Notes under the pieces: model-generated
What the model saw: the letters and a program-made list of their open reading frames with translations, nothing else
Told to the model about the DNA's origin: nothing
Databases searched by the model: none
Origin: Corynebacterium suedekumii
Lineage (GTDB): Bacteria > Actinomycetota > Actinomycetes > Mycobacteriales > Mycobacteriaceae
NCBI RefSeq assembly: GCF_030252185.1
Contig: NZ_CP126970.1
Coordinates: 2,794,264 to 2,858,263, forward strand
Length of the DNA: 64,000 bases
Reading direction: 5' to 3'
Program-made: the position numbers and the translations under genes
In this document: in pieces, positions 27,620 through 38,844 of the stretch
Position numbering within the stretch: the stretch's first letter is position 1
Layout: each line of letters begins with the position of its first letter

Positions 27620-27688
27620 CCGCGCATCTGTCTGCAAGGCCGGTGAATTTCCGCAGGTGGCTCGGATCGCCGGTTCACAGATGCGCGG
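27620..27688. repeat. Perfect 12-bp inverted repeat with 45-bp spacer
   Basis: CCGCGCATCTGT at 27620-27631 is mirrored by ACAGATGCGCGG at 27677-27688, just downstream of the ABC exporter stop. A further CAGAT/ATCTG pair occurs near 27770-27783. The long spacer makes a simple terminator unlikely. The rest of the 204-bp gap before aecD holds no credible gene. Confidence 0.6.
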
Positions 27689-27822
27689 GCCTGTACCACC
27701 TCGTCCCACACCCGCGCACCCTCGCCGGGTAGTTTCACTGCCGGGCGTGCACAACTTCGGCCACCTACAGATGAACGGATCTGTTGCCCCCGGTGACCGA
27801 GCCCGGCACTAACGTGGTGGGC

Positions 27823-28962
27823 ATGCTGTTTCCCACCCTCGATGAACTCAGAGCCCGCCAGACCCGCAAGTGGACCGTCTACGGCGAGGACATTCTGCCG
27901 CTGTGGATCGCCGAGAGTGACTTCCCCACGTGCCCGCCGGTGAAGCAGGCGATTCATGATGCCGTGGCGCACGAGTCCTTCGGTTACACGCCGGCGACCT
28001 CGGATCTGCCGGACGCGGTCAGTGACTTCTACGCGGACCGCTACGGCTGGCGCCCGGATCCGTCGATGATCGTCCACGTGCCCGATGTGGTCCGGGGCCT
28101 GCTGCTGGCGGTGCAGTACATGACGAAGCCGGAGTCGAGTGTCATCGTGCCGGTGCCGTCGTACCCGCCGTTCCTCGAGGTGCCGGAAACCGCGGGCCGG
28201 ATGCGCGTGGGCGTCGACGCCTACGGCGGCCTGGACCTGGCCGAGATTGAGGCGGCGTTCGCGGACGGGGCGGGGTCGATCCTGCTGGCGTCGCCGAACA
28301 ATCCGTTGGGCTACACCTTCGACGCGGAGTTCCTCACCGATCTGTGTGCGCTGGCGGACAGGTATGACGCCCGGGTGCTCGTCGACGAGATCCACGCGCC
28401 CATGGTCTTCGACGGCACGCATGTCGCCGCAGCGGGGCTGAATGAGACGGCCGCGAAGGTGTGCATCACCATCACGGCGACCTCAAAGGCGTGGAATATC
28501 GCCGGCCTGAAGTGTGCGCAGATGATCTTCACCAACCCGACGGATCTGGACACCTGGCACGGCATGACGGGGGTGGCCAAGGACGGCACCTCCACGCTGG
28601 GTATCTTCGCGGCCATCGCGTGCTACCGGGAGGGTGTCGCCTACCTCGACGAGCAGATCGCCTACCTGCGGGAGAACCGGGACTGGCTGGCCGCTGAGCT
28701 GCCGAAGCGTGTCCCGGGTCTGAAGGTGTCCCGCCCGGAGGCGACGTATCTCATGTGGCTGGATTTCTCGGATACGGTGATCGGCCACCTGGAGCGGCCG
28801 GCGATCTGGGTGCGGGAGCATGCGAAGGTGGCGTTCAATGACGGCCTGCACTTCGGTGAGGGCGGGCTGCATCATGCGCGCCTGAACTTCGCCACATCCC
28901 GGGAGATCCTCGAGGAGGCCGTGGGGCGCCTGGCGGCGGCGTTCGCTGACCTTCAGCGGTAA
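27823..28962 (+). CDS. aecD: Cystathionine beta-lyase / C-S lyase, MalY-PatB type
   Basis: A PLP-dependent aminotransferase-fold enzyme that cleaves C-S bonds of cystathionine and related cysteine conjugates, supplying homocysteine for methionine synthesis. The 379-residue product matches the corynebacterial AecD (MetC) protein from its start ([17 protein letters not shown], then [13 protein letters not shown]), with the substrate-site YPPF region, [13 protein letters not shown], and the PLP lysine in [17 protein letters not shown] 27823 aligns with the known N-terminus. The upstream in-frame codons are poorly supported. Confidence 0.9.
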   Translation: MLFPTLDELRARQTRKWTVYGEDILPLWIAESDFPTCPPVKQAIHDAVAHESFGYTPATSDLPDAVSDFYADRYGWRPDPSMIVHVPDVVRGLLLAVQYMTKPESSVIVPVPSYPPFLEVPETAGRMRVGVDAYGGLDLAEIEAAFADGAGSILLASPNNPLGYTFDAEFLTDLCALADRYDARVLVDEIHAPMVFDGTHVAAAGLNETAAKVCITITATSKAWNIAGLKCAQMIFTNPTDLDTWHGMTGVAKDGTSTLGIFAAIACYREGVAYLDEQIAYLRENRDWLAAELPKRVPGLKVSRPEATYLMWLDFSDTVIGHLERPAIWVREHAKVAFNDGLHFGEGGLHHARLNFATSREILEEAVGRLAAAFADLQR

Positions 28963-29012
28963 GCCCGCCCCGCCCGCTGCACGGCCCGGGTGGGTTCTTT
29001 ACTCTGGAATCC

Positions 29013-30892
<1,880 letters not shown>

Positions 30893-30893
<1 letters not shown>

Positions 30894-32059
30894 TGAACGC
30901 CCTCGCCGACATGCTGGCGCGGTCGCGGTTCTACGGCGCCAAGTCCGAGCCGATCGACGCGGTCGATGTCGTCCGGGAGGCGGAGGTCGACGGTGTCCGC
31001 CTGCTCATCCTGCGGGTGCACCACGGCGGCAGGAGTGATCTCTACCAGGTGCTTGTCGACGCCGCCGACAACGACGTCCTGCACCACCCCGCCGTCATCC
31101 GCCCCTACGGGGCGGCCCTGACGGCGGGGACGCCGGCGGGCTTCGGCACCCTCCACGGTTCCGCGGAGGGTCTCGACGGTGGCGGCACGGCGATCCAGGG
31201 CGAGCAGTCGAACACCTCGCTCATCTTCGGTGAGCAGGCGATGGTCAAGGTGTTCCGCCGCCTGGAGGCGGGCCAGAACCCGGACGTGGAGCTGCTCTCG
31301 CAGATCGACGACTGTCCGAACGTCGCCCCGGTCCGTGGCTGGGTGACCGAGACGATCGACGGTGAGGAGTACACCCTGGCGATGGTCCAGGATTTCGTGC
31401 CCGACGCCGACGACGGCTGGCGCTACGCCCTCGGCTTCGCCTCCCTGGGGGCGAGTTTCGGGGCGGAGGCCTCCCTGCTCGGTGAGGCCACCCGCAACGT
31501 GCACAGTGCCCTGGCCGATGCCCTGCCGACGGAGACGGTCGACGTCGCTGACCTGGCCCGGTCGTTGGAGGAGCACCTGGATCATCTGCTCACCCGCGCC
31601 CCGGCGCTGGCGGAGTACGCCGACGCCGTCCGCGGGACCTACCGCGGTCTCGGGGAGGGTCAGCACGAGGTGCAGCGCATCCACGGCGATCTTCATCTGG
31701 GTCAGGTGCTGCGCACCGGCGACGAGTACGTGCTCATCGACTTCGAGGGTGAGCCGGCCCGGCCGTTGGCGGAACGCCGCCGGCCCGATTCGGCGCTTCG
31801 CGACGTCGCCGGGGTCATCCGCTCCATCGACTACGCCGCCCACTTCCCCGCCCGCAGCGGCGGGCAGGGGCCGGAGGATCCGGCGGCGTGGGTGGCGGAG
31901 GCCACCGACGCGTTCCTGGACGGTTACGGGGTGGAGCGCTCTGCTCTCCTCGACGCGTACGTGCTGGACAAGGCTCTCTACGAGGTGGTCTACGAGACGG
32001 ACAACCGCCCGGACTGGGTGGACATCCCGCTCGACGCGGTCAGGCGCCTGCTGGGCTGA
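30893..32059 (+). CDS. mak: Maltokinase
   Basis: Maltokinase phosphorylates maltose with ATP to maltose 1-phosphate, the donor for GlgE-type alpha-glucan synthesis. The 388-residue protein has the N-terminal cap region, then the aminoglycoside-phosphotransferase-like kinase core with RIHGDLHLGQVLRTGDEYVLIDFEGEP, which contains the catalytic HGD and metal-binding DFE motifs. Its overlap with treS and the known TreS-Mak complex of actinobacteria support the assignment. It is short by comparison with the 450-residue mycobacterial enzyme. Confidence 0.9.
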
Positions 32060-32061
32060 AA

Positions 32062-32991
32062 CTAGGTGAGCCGGTGTGACCGGGGGACGTCCCCGGTCGA
32101 CCGGCCGACGGAGAACACGGCACAGGGGGTGGTGCCGGCGATCTCGGCGATCGTGGCGGCGCAGGAGGGTTCGTCCTTGAACTCCGACGCCACCGCCACC
32201 CGGAGTCCGGCCTTGTCGAGGGCCAGCCACAGGCGCATGAGGTGGCGGCCCGCGTCGATCCAGTCGGCCTCGTCCTCGGGTGCCGGGGTCATGCCGAACA
32301 CGACCCGGGTGGGTGCCGATGACCCGGCCGGCACGAGTCGGGCGAGGAGGCGGGCGGGCCGGTGCCAGCGGTGGGAGATGTCGACGAGCAGCTGTCCGGG
32401 GCGGGACCGGAGCAGCCGGTGGGCCACCACGCCGAGGCGGCGGGGGATGCGCAGGCAGTCGGCGGTGAGGCCGTCCTCGGTGTAGCGGGGGTCGTCCGGA
32501 TGCAGACGCAGCCAGGACAGGGTCTCCCGCAGCATGGCCGGGGTGCTGGCCAGGTGCAGCTGCGCGGTGGGGGCCAGGCGTCGCCACACGGACTCGGGGA
32601 TGTCCTCGACGACGACCTCGTCGGGGACGTCGGTGAGGACGGTGACCAGGGTGGCGGGGTCGGGGTGCAGGCGGCCGCGGTCGACCTGGCGGTGCTCCAG
32701 GTCGGCGATGGTGAAGGGGTGGGGTGGGGCGGCGTCGATACGCAGGGTGAGGGTGACGTGCGGGGCGGTGCCGGTGACGGATTCCAGGGTGGCGCGGGCG
32801 GCGATGGCGAAGGACTGGACCCAGCAGCCGAGGCCGAGGAGGAGGTCGCGGTGGTGCGGGTCGGCGACCGGCAGGAGGCGGTCGGGGTCGACGGTGACGG
32901 TGACGAGGTCGCCGTCGACGGTGACGATCCACGGCTGGGTGTTGTGGGCGGAGGGCGCGCGGGCGGCGGCACGCAGGGCAGCGTCGATCAT
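32062..32991 (-). CDS. Nitroreductase-fold protein, Acg-like FMN-binding family
   Basis: The 309-residue product opens with AALRAAARAPSAHNTQPW, the FMN-contacting motif of the Acg/Rv2032-type nitroreductase-like family, and has WIDAGRHLMRLWLALDKAGL near the C-terminus, typical of the same group. These proteins keep the flavin-reductase fold, but several lack classical nitroreductase activity and may sequester FMN. Start is ATG 32991, which overlaps the stop of the GNAT-like gene by 1 bp. It is the last gene of a four-gene overlapping cluster and converges with mak. Confidence 0.75.
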   Translation of the reverse strand: MIDAALRAAARAPSAHNTQPWIVTVDGDLVTVTVDPDRLLPVADPHHRDLLLGLGCWVQSFAIAARATLESVTGTAPHVTLTLRIDAAPPHPFTIADLEHRQVDRGRLHPDPATLVTVLTDVPDEVVVEDIPESVWRRLAPTAQLHLASTPAMLRETLSWLRLHPDDPRYTEDGLTADCLRIPRRLGVVAHRLLRSRPGQLLVDISHRWHRPARLLARLVPAGSSAPTRVVFGMTPAPEDEADWIDAGRHLMRLWLALDKAGLRVAVASEFKDEPSCAATIAEIAGTTPCAVFSVGRSTGDVPRSHRLT

Positions 32992-34100
32992 CACAGTTCC
33001 TGCTGGTAGACGGACAGTTCGTGGAGGGGGCGGCCGCCGACCTTCTCGAAGACGCGGGCCGATCCGGGGTTGTCGCGGCCGATGAAGGTGACCCGGAGGC
33101 GTCGGTAGCCGCCGGCGTGGAGGCGGGCGTAGAGCTGGCGGATCATGAGGCCGAGGATGCCGCGGCCCTGGTGGTCGGGGCGGGTGCCCTGGACGATGAG
33201 GACGACGTCGCGCCCGCGGCGTCGCCACCGCAGCAGGTCGAGCCCGGCGCGCAGGTTCAGACGGCCGTCGTGGGCGCGGAGGATGTCCACGGGGTCGGGG
33301 ACGGCGACGATGAACCCGGCCACCTCGGCACCGTCCTCGGCGAGGATGATCAGTTCGGGATCCATGATCACGCCGAGGCCGTCGAGCTGGGCGGCCATCT
33401 GTGCGGGCCCGATCGGGGTGAAGTAGGGCAACTGGGCAAAGGAGGCGTTGAGCACCGGGCGCAGGTCTCCGGCCAGCGTCGAGCGGAAACGGCGCGGATG
33501 CCGCAGGGTGAGGCCCCGTTCGCGCCACTCCTCGGCGCCCGGGGCACGGCGGGCGTCGGCGGGGATGCCGGCGACGTCGACCTCCCAGGTGTCGGCGATG
33601 CCCCAGGGCTCGAGCCCCGCCTCGGCCAGGACCCTCGCGTAGAAGGGCGGGGTCCACACGGTGTCCAGGAACCCGGGGTGGTCGAACCCGGCGCGGAGGA
33701 TGCCGCCGGTGACGTTCGGCAACGGGGTGACGGGGCCGAACAGCCGGGTGGCACCACGCGCGCGGTGATGGTCGGCGGCAGCGTGGACCAGCGTGCGGAC
33801 GGTCTCGGCGTTGACTCCCTCCAGCGCCCCGAACAGGCCCGTGCGCTGCCCCATCTCGACGTCGAAGGCGTCGGAGTGGTGGGTGATCATCCGGCCGACG
33901 GCGGTGCCGGTGTCCGTGCGTGCCAGCCACAAGGAGATGCCGGGGAACCAGTGCTGTCCCGTGAACCAGCTGCGGATCTCCGAGCGCAGCAGCGGGACGG
34001 AGCGGTCGGTCGTGCCGGCGGCGGTGTGGAGGCGGACGGGCAGGTCAAGAAATTCACGCAGCTGCCGGCGGGTGGTCACCTCCTCCACGTGCACGGTCAT
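32991..34100 (-). CDS. GNAT-like N-acyltransferase
   Basis: The 369-residue product ends in an acetyltransferase-like fold: VVLIVQGTRPDHQGRGILGLMIRQLY contains the Q/RxxGxG/A-type acyl-CoA loop, followed by RLRVTFIGRDNPGSARVFEKVGG. The N-terminal half (SEIRSWFTGQHWFPGISLWLAR) is larger than a single GNAT domain, so it may be a tandem or Fem-like arrangement. The ATG at 34100 overlaps the stop of the preceding 176-aa gene by 4 bp. The acceptor substrate is unknown, but the neighbouring adenylating enzyme suggests a role in making an amide. Confidence 0.65.
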   Translation of the reverse strand: MTVHVEEVTTRRQLREFLDLPVRLHTAAGTTDRSVPLLRSEIRSWFTGQHWFPGISLWLARTDTGTAVGRMITHHSDAFDVEMGQRTGLFGALEGVNAETVRTLVHAAADHHRARGATRLFGPVTPLPNVTGGILRAGFDHPGFLDTVWTPPFYARVLAEAGLEPWGIADTWEVDVAGIPADARRAPGAEEWRERGLTLRHPRRFRSTLAGDLRPVLNASFAQLPYFTPIGPAQMAAQLDGLGVIMDPELIILAEDGAEVAGFIVAVPDPVDILRAHDGRLNLRAGLDLLRWRRRGRDVVLIVQGTRPDHQGRGILGLMIRQLYARLHAGGYRRLRVTFIGRDNPGSARVFEKVGGRPLHELSVYQQEL

Positions 34101-34627
34101 CGGCGGGGTCCGAAGAGTGTGTCGCGGACCACGGCGAGGGTGCTGCGGACCAGGCGGGCGGGCCCGACGGGCGGGTCGGTGAGCGGGGTGGTCGCCGGCG
34201 GGTCGCTCTCCCCGGCCAGGGGTGCGAAGCGGCGGATCATCGACATCCTCCCCTGCGCGTTGCAATTGCCGTTGGTGTAGCCGTGCTCCTGCGGGACGAG
34301 GATGCGGATGAAACCGCCCTTGGCCACCTCCTGGTCCGGGTCCTCGGGCAGCAGCCAGTGCATGAGTTCGACGTGTTCGGGGGTGCGGGCGAACTCCTTG
34401 AGGGACTCCTGGGTGTCAAAACCGACGAGCAGCCCGATGCCGAGCGGGAACTGGTAGTAGGAGCGGTGCCACAGGTACCCCGGGGTGGCGCGCAGGCGGG
34501 CGGAGAGCTTGGGCCAGCGGATGACCTGGCGGACCATGCCCAGCGGCGAGTGGTAGTAGTTGCAGCTGAAGAAGAAGGCGCCGGCGCGGCCCTGGGGCGG
34601 GGCGGCGGAGAAGTCGGTGGTGCGCAT
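34097..34627 (-). CDS. Uncharacterised protein, possible ABM/DUF4188-like fold
   Basis: The 176-residue product contains FFFSCNYYHSPLGMVRQVIR, LRATPGYLWHRSYYQFPLGIGLLVGF and a helix with ARTPEHVELMHWL. This pattern is compatible with a ferredoxin-like antibiotic-monooxygenase/DUF4188-type domain, but I cannot confirm it. It starts at ATG 34627, directly after the adenylating-enzyme gene, whose likely true stop TAA overlaps an AAGGA ribosome-binding site. It is the second gene of the four-gene cluster. Confidence 0.6.
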   Translation of the reverse strand: MRTTDFSAAPPQGRAGAFFFSCNYYHSPLGMVRQVIRWPKLSARLRATPGYLWHRSYYQFPLGIGLLVGFDTQESLKEFARTPEHVELMHWLLPEDPDQEVAKGGFIRILVPQEHGYTNGNCNAQGRMSMIRRFAPLAGESDPPATTPLTDPPVGPARLVRSTLAVVRDTLFGPRR

Positions 34628-34636
34628 CAGGTGTCC

Positions 34637-36240
34637 TTAATCGTCCGTGACCAGGTAGACGTTCTTGATCCGCTCGGCGTCGTCGCCGGCGAAGGGGCCG
34701 TGCGGTGCTCGTGCAGGCGCACGGTGATCTCCCCGGCGCTGGCGTCCTCCTCGAGGGATTCGCGGAAGTCGCGGGAGACCGAGGCGAGGTGGGCCACCAC
34801 GCCTTCGGCGAGTGCGGCGGACATGGTGGTGCGTTCGGTGTGGGTCAGGGCGGCGTCGGCACGCAGTTCGACGTGGATGACCGGGCGGGTCTCCAGGTCG
34901 GTGGCCTCGACGAGTTCGGTGCGGAAGGACTCGATGTGCGGCGCCCACCGCTGGTCGCCGTAGAGGCCGTTCTCCACGTCGAGGGGGTAGATGTTGGCGC
35001 CCATGTAGGAGATGGTGGCGTCCTTGCGGCCGTAGAGCAGCAGGAACGGCAGCTTCATCCGCTGGTGGCGGAACGCGCGACGGCAGTTCTGCTCGACGCG
35101 GGGGTGGTCGGCGAGCAGCTCCATCATCTCGGGGAAGGAGTACAGCGTCGCCTCGTCGCCGATGTTGTAGCGCAGCTTCGGGTTCATCACCGCGGTGGTG
35201 TTGAGGGTGACCACCAGCTCATCGTCGGCGGTGGTCTCCAGGTAGGTCTCCAGCGGGTTGTACTGGAAGATCATCGGGGTGCGCGCCTCGTCCTCCCCGA
35301 GCAGGGCGCGGCGGAAGTCCGGGTCGGCCACACACGCCTTGCGGATGCACACCGACAGATCCGTCTCCCCGCCCAGGCCGATGGTGAGATCCGAGGCGCC
35401 GTAGCCGGAGTACACCCGGCCGAGGCGGGCCTCGAGGTAGTCGCGCAGCCCCTCGGTCATCGCCTCCCCGCCGACGAAGGCGTTGATGCGGTACGTCCGC
35501 CACTTCTCCGGCTCCTGATCCATCCGGTCGACTACGTGCTTGAGAAACGGCGGGTAGGCGGTGATGAGGTAGGTGTGCCCGGGCCCGAAATGTTCCATGG
35601 TGTCGAGGATCTTGTCCAGGTCCGGGCCGGTGTTCTTCACCGTGGCCACCTGCGCCATCGCCAGGCCCGTGTTCGTGCCGGTGGCCCACGCCCCCATGGA
35701 GAAGGCGTTGATGCAGAACAGGTTCCTCGACCCGTGGAGCATGGTGGTGAACCCGGCGAGGTTCTTGTGGATGGTGTACAGCTCGGACTTCGAACGCATC
35801 CAGTTCGTCGGCTGCCCGGAGGATCCGGAGGACTCGTCGACGACGGTGCCGATCGTCTTCAGCCTCCCCTTCCACGACCGCTCCTGCTCCGTGTAGCGGC
35901 GCACGTAGTTGTCCTTCGTGGTCTCCGGGTAGTTCGCCAGATCCCACCACCGGAACTCCCAGCCGTGGCGGGCCAGGTGATCCTGGTAGGCGGGCACGTC
36001 GAGGAAGCCGTGCTGGCACATCATCCACGCGTTGAGGCGGGCGAACTCCTCCAGCTTCGGGTGGTAGTTGCGGGCGGTGAACCGCCACACCGCCGGGTGC
36101 ACGCGGTAGGCGGCGTAGACGGCGGACAACCCGGAGATCGCCGCCCGCAGGAAGATCTGCCGGGCGATGTTCACCGGCCCCCGCGGGATGGGCAGGGTGC
36201 GCAGCCGCCGGGGAGCCGTCGGTTTCCTCCACTGAATCAT
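34637..36240 (-). pseudogene. PaaK/F390-synthetase-like adenylate-forming enzyme, C-terminal frameshift
   Basis: An adenylate-forming (phenylacetate-CoA ligase-like) protein of about 534 residues once corrected. Residues near 135 show the P-loop DESSGSSGQPTNW; GYGASDLTIGLGGETDL and LRYNIGDEATLY follow, as in F390 synthetases and PaaK. As read, the last 25 codons become Arg/Ser/Thr-rich and end at 34627. With one base added at the GG of 34704-34705 the end becomes HGPFAGDDAERIKNVYLVTDD and stops at TAA 34637-34639, in keeping with codon usage. The enzyme may still be functional in the organism if this is a read error. It is the first gene of the cluster and divergent to brnQ. Confidence 0.75.
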
Positions 36241-36329
36241 GTCCCCACGTTAGCCACGTCACAGCTGGTGCTCAACCGGTGGGCGGGTCCCCTGCCACGA
36301 TTCCGCTATCCCCACGACCCCGGAGTAAC

Positions 36330-36341
36330 GTGACGTGTCAC
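36330..36341. promoter_or_regulatory. Short palindromic operator-like site in the brnQ promoter region
   Basis: GTGAC and GTCAC arms flank two bases in the 130-bp gap between the divergent adenylating-enzyme and brnQ genes. A related ACGTCACAG string occurs at about 36256. The binding factor is unknown, and the site is short enough to be chance. Confidence 0.3.
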
Positions 36342-36370
36342 ATCAACCAGTCCGCCCCCAGACGTGAAAC

Positions 36371-37741
36371 GTGCGCCACATGACCAAGTTGTCCAAGAAC
36401 CTGCCCCTGACGATCCTCGTCACCGCCTTCATGCTCTTCTCCATGTTCTTCGGAGCCGGCAACCTCATCTTCCCGCCGATGCTCGGCGTGGAGGCCGGGA
36501 CGAACTTCACCCCGGCGATGATCGGTTTCCTCGGCACCGGCGTGCTGCTGCCGGTGCTGGGCATCATCGCCATCGCCATCTCGGGCGACAACCTGCGTGA
36601 CCTCGCCTCCCGCGGTGGCCGGATCTTCGGGCTGGTGTTCCCCATCATCGCCTACCTGTCCATCGGTGCGTTCTACGCCCTGCCGCGGACGGGCGCCGTC
36701 TCCTACGAGACCGCCATCCAGCCGCTGACCGGCTGGGACTCCCTCCTCGCCTCGGGCGCGTTCAACCTCATCTTCTTCGGTGTCGCCCTCGGACTGGCGT
36801 GGAACCCGACGTCGATCGTCAACAACCTGGGCAAGTTCCTCACCCCGATCCTGCTCGTCCTGCTGTTCCTGCTCGTGGTCATCGCCGTGGCCACCTTCGA
36901 CGGCACCCCGCTGACCCCGGGTGAGAAGTACGCGGACGCCCCGTTCGCCGCCGGCCTGCTCGAGGGCTACCTCACCATGGACTCCATCGCGTCCCTGGCG
37001 TTCGGCATCATCGTCATCTCCGCCCTGAAGAACAGCGCCCTGCCCGCCGGCAAGCCGCTGGTCCGCAGCACCATCCTCGCCGGCCTGGGCGCCGGCCTCA
37101 TGCTCGGCGTCGTCTACGTCGCCCTCGGCTTCATCGGCCAGATCATCCCGGACCCCGGCCAGTACGACAACGGCGCCGGCCTGCTCGCCGACGCCGCGAA
37201 CCTGGCCATGGGATACCCCGGCCAGATCATCTTCGGCCTCATCGTCCTGCTCGCCTGCCTCACCACCGCCGTCGGCCTCATCGCCGCCACCAGCGAGTTC
37301 TTCCACCTGCTCGTCCCCGCGATCTCCTACAAGGCGTGGGCCATCGGCTTCTCGCTGCTCTCCTTCGCGCTGGCGACGCAGGGCCTGTCCACCGTGCTCG
37401 CCGTCGCCGCCCCGGTCATCGGGTTCATCTACCCGCCGGCGATCGCCCTCATCTTCGTCACCCTCATCCAGCCGCTGCTCTACCGGAAGGTCAACCTCTT
37501 CTGGACCTTCCGCCTGAGCATCTGGGTCGCCGTCCTCTGGTCCGCCCTGGTCACCCTCAACGACCTCGGCTGGGGCAGCTCGGTCATCGAGCCGCTCATC
37601 AGCTGGTCGCCCATGCACGATCTCAGCCTGGGCTGGGTGCTGCCCACCGTCGTGGGCTTCATCGTCGGTCTGCTTATCGACGTCGCGAAGCCCACCGACC
37701 CCGCCCTCTCCCGCGGGCAGCGGGTCGCCGTCAGCGCCTGA
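36371..37741 (+). CDS. brnQ: Branched-chain amino acid carrier BrnQ (LIVCS family)
   Basis: A membrane carrier importing isoleucine, leucine and valine with Na+ or H+. The 456-residue product has about twelve hydrophobic spans and the LIVCS signature at the start (FMLFSMFFGAGNLIFPPMLG) with GFLGTGVLLP and GAFYALPRTGAVSYE. Possible starts are GTG 36371 and ATG 36380. Neither has a clear ribosome-binding site, so a leaderless or weakly translated message is possible. It stands alone between a divergent cluster and the luciferase-like gene. Confidence 0.93.
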   Translation: MRHMTKLSKNLPLTILVTAFMLFSMFFGAGNLIFPPMLGVEAGTNFTPAMIGFLGTGVLLPVLGIIAIAISGDNLRDLASRGGRIFGLVFPIIAYLSIGAFYALPRTGAVSYETAIQPLTGWDSLLASGAFNLIFFGVALGLAWNPTSIVNNLGKFLTPILLVLLFLLVVIAVATFDGTPLTPGEKYADAPFAAGLLEGYLTMDSIASLAFGIIVISALKNSALPAGKPLVRSTILAGLGAGLMLGVVYVALGFIGQIIPDPGQYDNGAGLLADAANLAMGYPGQIIFGLIVLLACLTTAVGLIAATSEFFHLLVPAISYKAWAIGFSLLSFALATQGLSTVLAVAAPVIGFIYPPAIALIFVTLIQPLLYRKVNLFWTFRLSIWVAVLWSALVTLNDLGWGSSVIEPLISWSPMHDLSLGWVLPTVVGFIVGLLIDVAKPTDPALSRGQRVAVSA

Positions 37742-37771
37742 TCCGGGCCGGAACAGAATCACCCTCCGTAG

Positions 37772-37796
37772 TGTTGGGGTCAGTGAGACCCCAACA
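37772..37796 (+). terminator. Perfect 10-bp hairpin between brnQ and the luciferase-like gene
   Basis: TGTTGGGGTC and GACCCCAACA pair perfectly around AGTGA, 30 bp after brnQ. A run of six T follows only 12 bases later, overlapping the ribosome-binding region of the next gene. It could be a terminator for brnQ, or a leader element or operator for the monooxygenase gene: the hexamer TAGTGT at its left edge could be a -10 box. Confidence 0.5.
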
Positions 37797-37815
37797 TCCG
37801 GAAGGTGATTTTTTC

Positions 37816-38838
37816 ATGTCTGCCCCGCTGCCCCTGTCGCTCATCGACTTCTGCCACATCTACCCCGGTGAGACCGCCGCACAGTCCATGGCCCGGTCGG
37901 TGGACCTGGCGCAGCGCGCGGAGGCGCTCGGCTACTCGCGGATCTGGTACTCCGAGCACCACAACATGAAGCACATCGCCTCCTCCGCCCCCGCGGTGCT
38001 CATCTCCCACATCGGGGCGAAGACCGAGAAGATCCGCCTCGGCGCCGGCGGCGTCATGCTGCCCAACCACTCCCCCTACGTCATCGCGGAACAGTTCGGC
38101 ACCCTCGCCGAGCTCTACCCCGACCGCATCGACCTTGGACTGGGCCGCGCCCCCGGCACCGACATGAACACCCTCGGCCGCGCCCTGCGCCGTGACCCCA
38201 ACGCAGCCGAGCACTTCCCCCAGGACGTCATGGAACTGAACGCCTACCTGCAGGGCCGCTCCCGCATCCCGGGTGTGTCGGCCATCCCGGGCGCGAACAC
38301 GAACGTGCCGCTCTACATCCTCGGCTCCTCCATGTTCGGCGCCACGCTGGCCGCCGAGCTGGGCCTGCCCTACTCCTTCGCCTCCCACTTCGCCCCGACC
38401 CACCTCGAGCAGGCGACCCGCTACTACCGGGAGAACTTCAAGCCCTCGGACACGCTGGCCGAGCCCTACGTCATCGCGGCGGTCAACGTCGTCGCCGCGG
38501 ACACCGCCCAGGAGGCCTCCCGCCAGCTCGAGGGTGTATACCGCGAGCGGGTCCGCGCCATGGCCGGGCGGGGCCAGCACCTCACCGAGGAGCAGCTCGA
38601 CGCAATCATCGAGTCCCACCACGGCCGCCAGATCATCGACATGCTGCGCTTCACCGGCGTGGGCACCGGCGAGCAGGTCCGGGACTACCTCGAGGGCTTC
38701 GCCCGTACCGCCAACGCCGACGAGCTGATGATCTCCCTGCAGGGCACCTCCAACGCCGACGTCATGCGCGGGATGGACATCCTCGCCGACGCCTGGCAGC
38801 TGGACCCGGCAGACATGGCCGGGGCTCCGGGCCGGTAG
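37816..38838 (+). CDS. Luciferase-like flavin monooxygenase
   Basis: A 340-residue bacterial luciferase-family (LLM class) oxidoreductase of the YhbW-like type, with LSLIDFCHIYPGETAAQSM, YSEHHNMKHIASSAPAV, the flavin-binding IRLGAGGVMLPNHSP stretch and DLGLGRAPGTD. It would use FMNH2 or F420H2. The start ATG 37816 has GGAAGG nine bases upstream. It is downstream of brnQ but probably has its own control, given the hairpin between them. The substrate is unknown. Confidence 0.88.
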   Translation: MSAPLPLSLIDFCHIYPGETAAQSMARSVDLAQRAEALGYSRIWYSEHHNMKHIASSAPAVLISHIGAKTEKIRLGAGGVMLPNHSPYVIAEQFGTLAELYPDRIDLGLGRAPGTDMNTLGRALRRDPNAAEHFPQDVMELNAYLQGRSRIPGVSAIPGANTNVPLYILGSSMFGATLAAELGLPYSFASHFAPTHLEQATRYYRENFKPSDTLAEPYVIAAVNVVAADTAQEASRQLEGVYRERVRAMAGRGQHLTEEQLDAIIESHHGRQIIDMLRFTGVGTGEQVRDYLEGFARTANADELMISLQGTSNADVMRGMDILADAWQLDPADMAGAPGR

Positions 38839-38844
38839 GGGCGG

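Noticed and set aside
26203..28422. A 739-codon minus-strand frame opposite the ABC exporter and aecD
   Set aside because: It spans two well-supported plus-strand genes and shows no family likeness.
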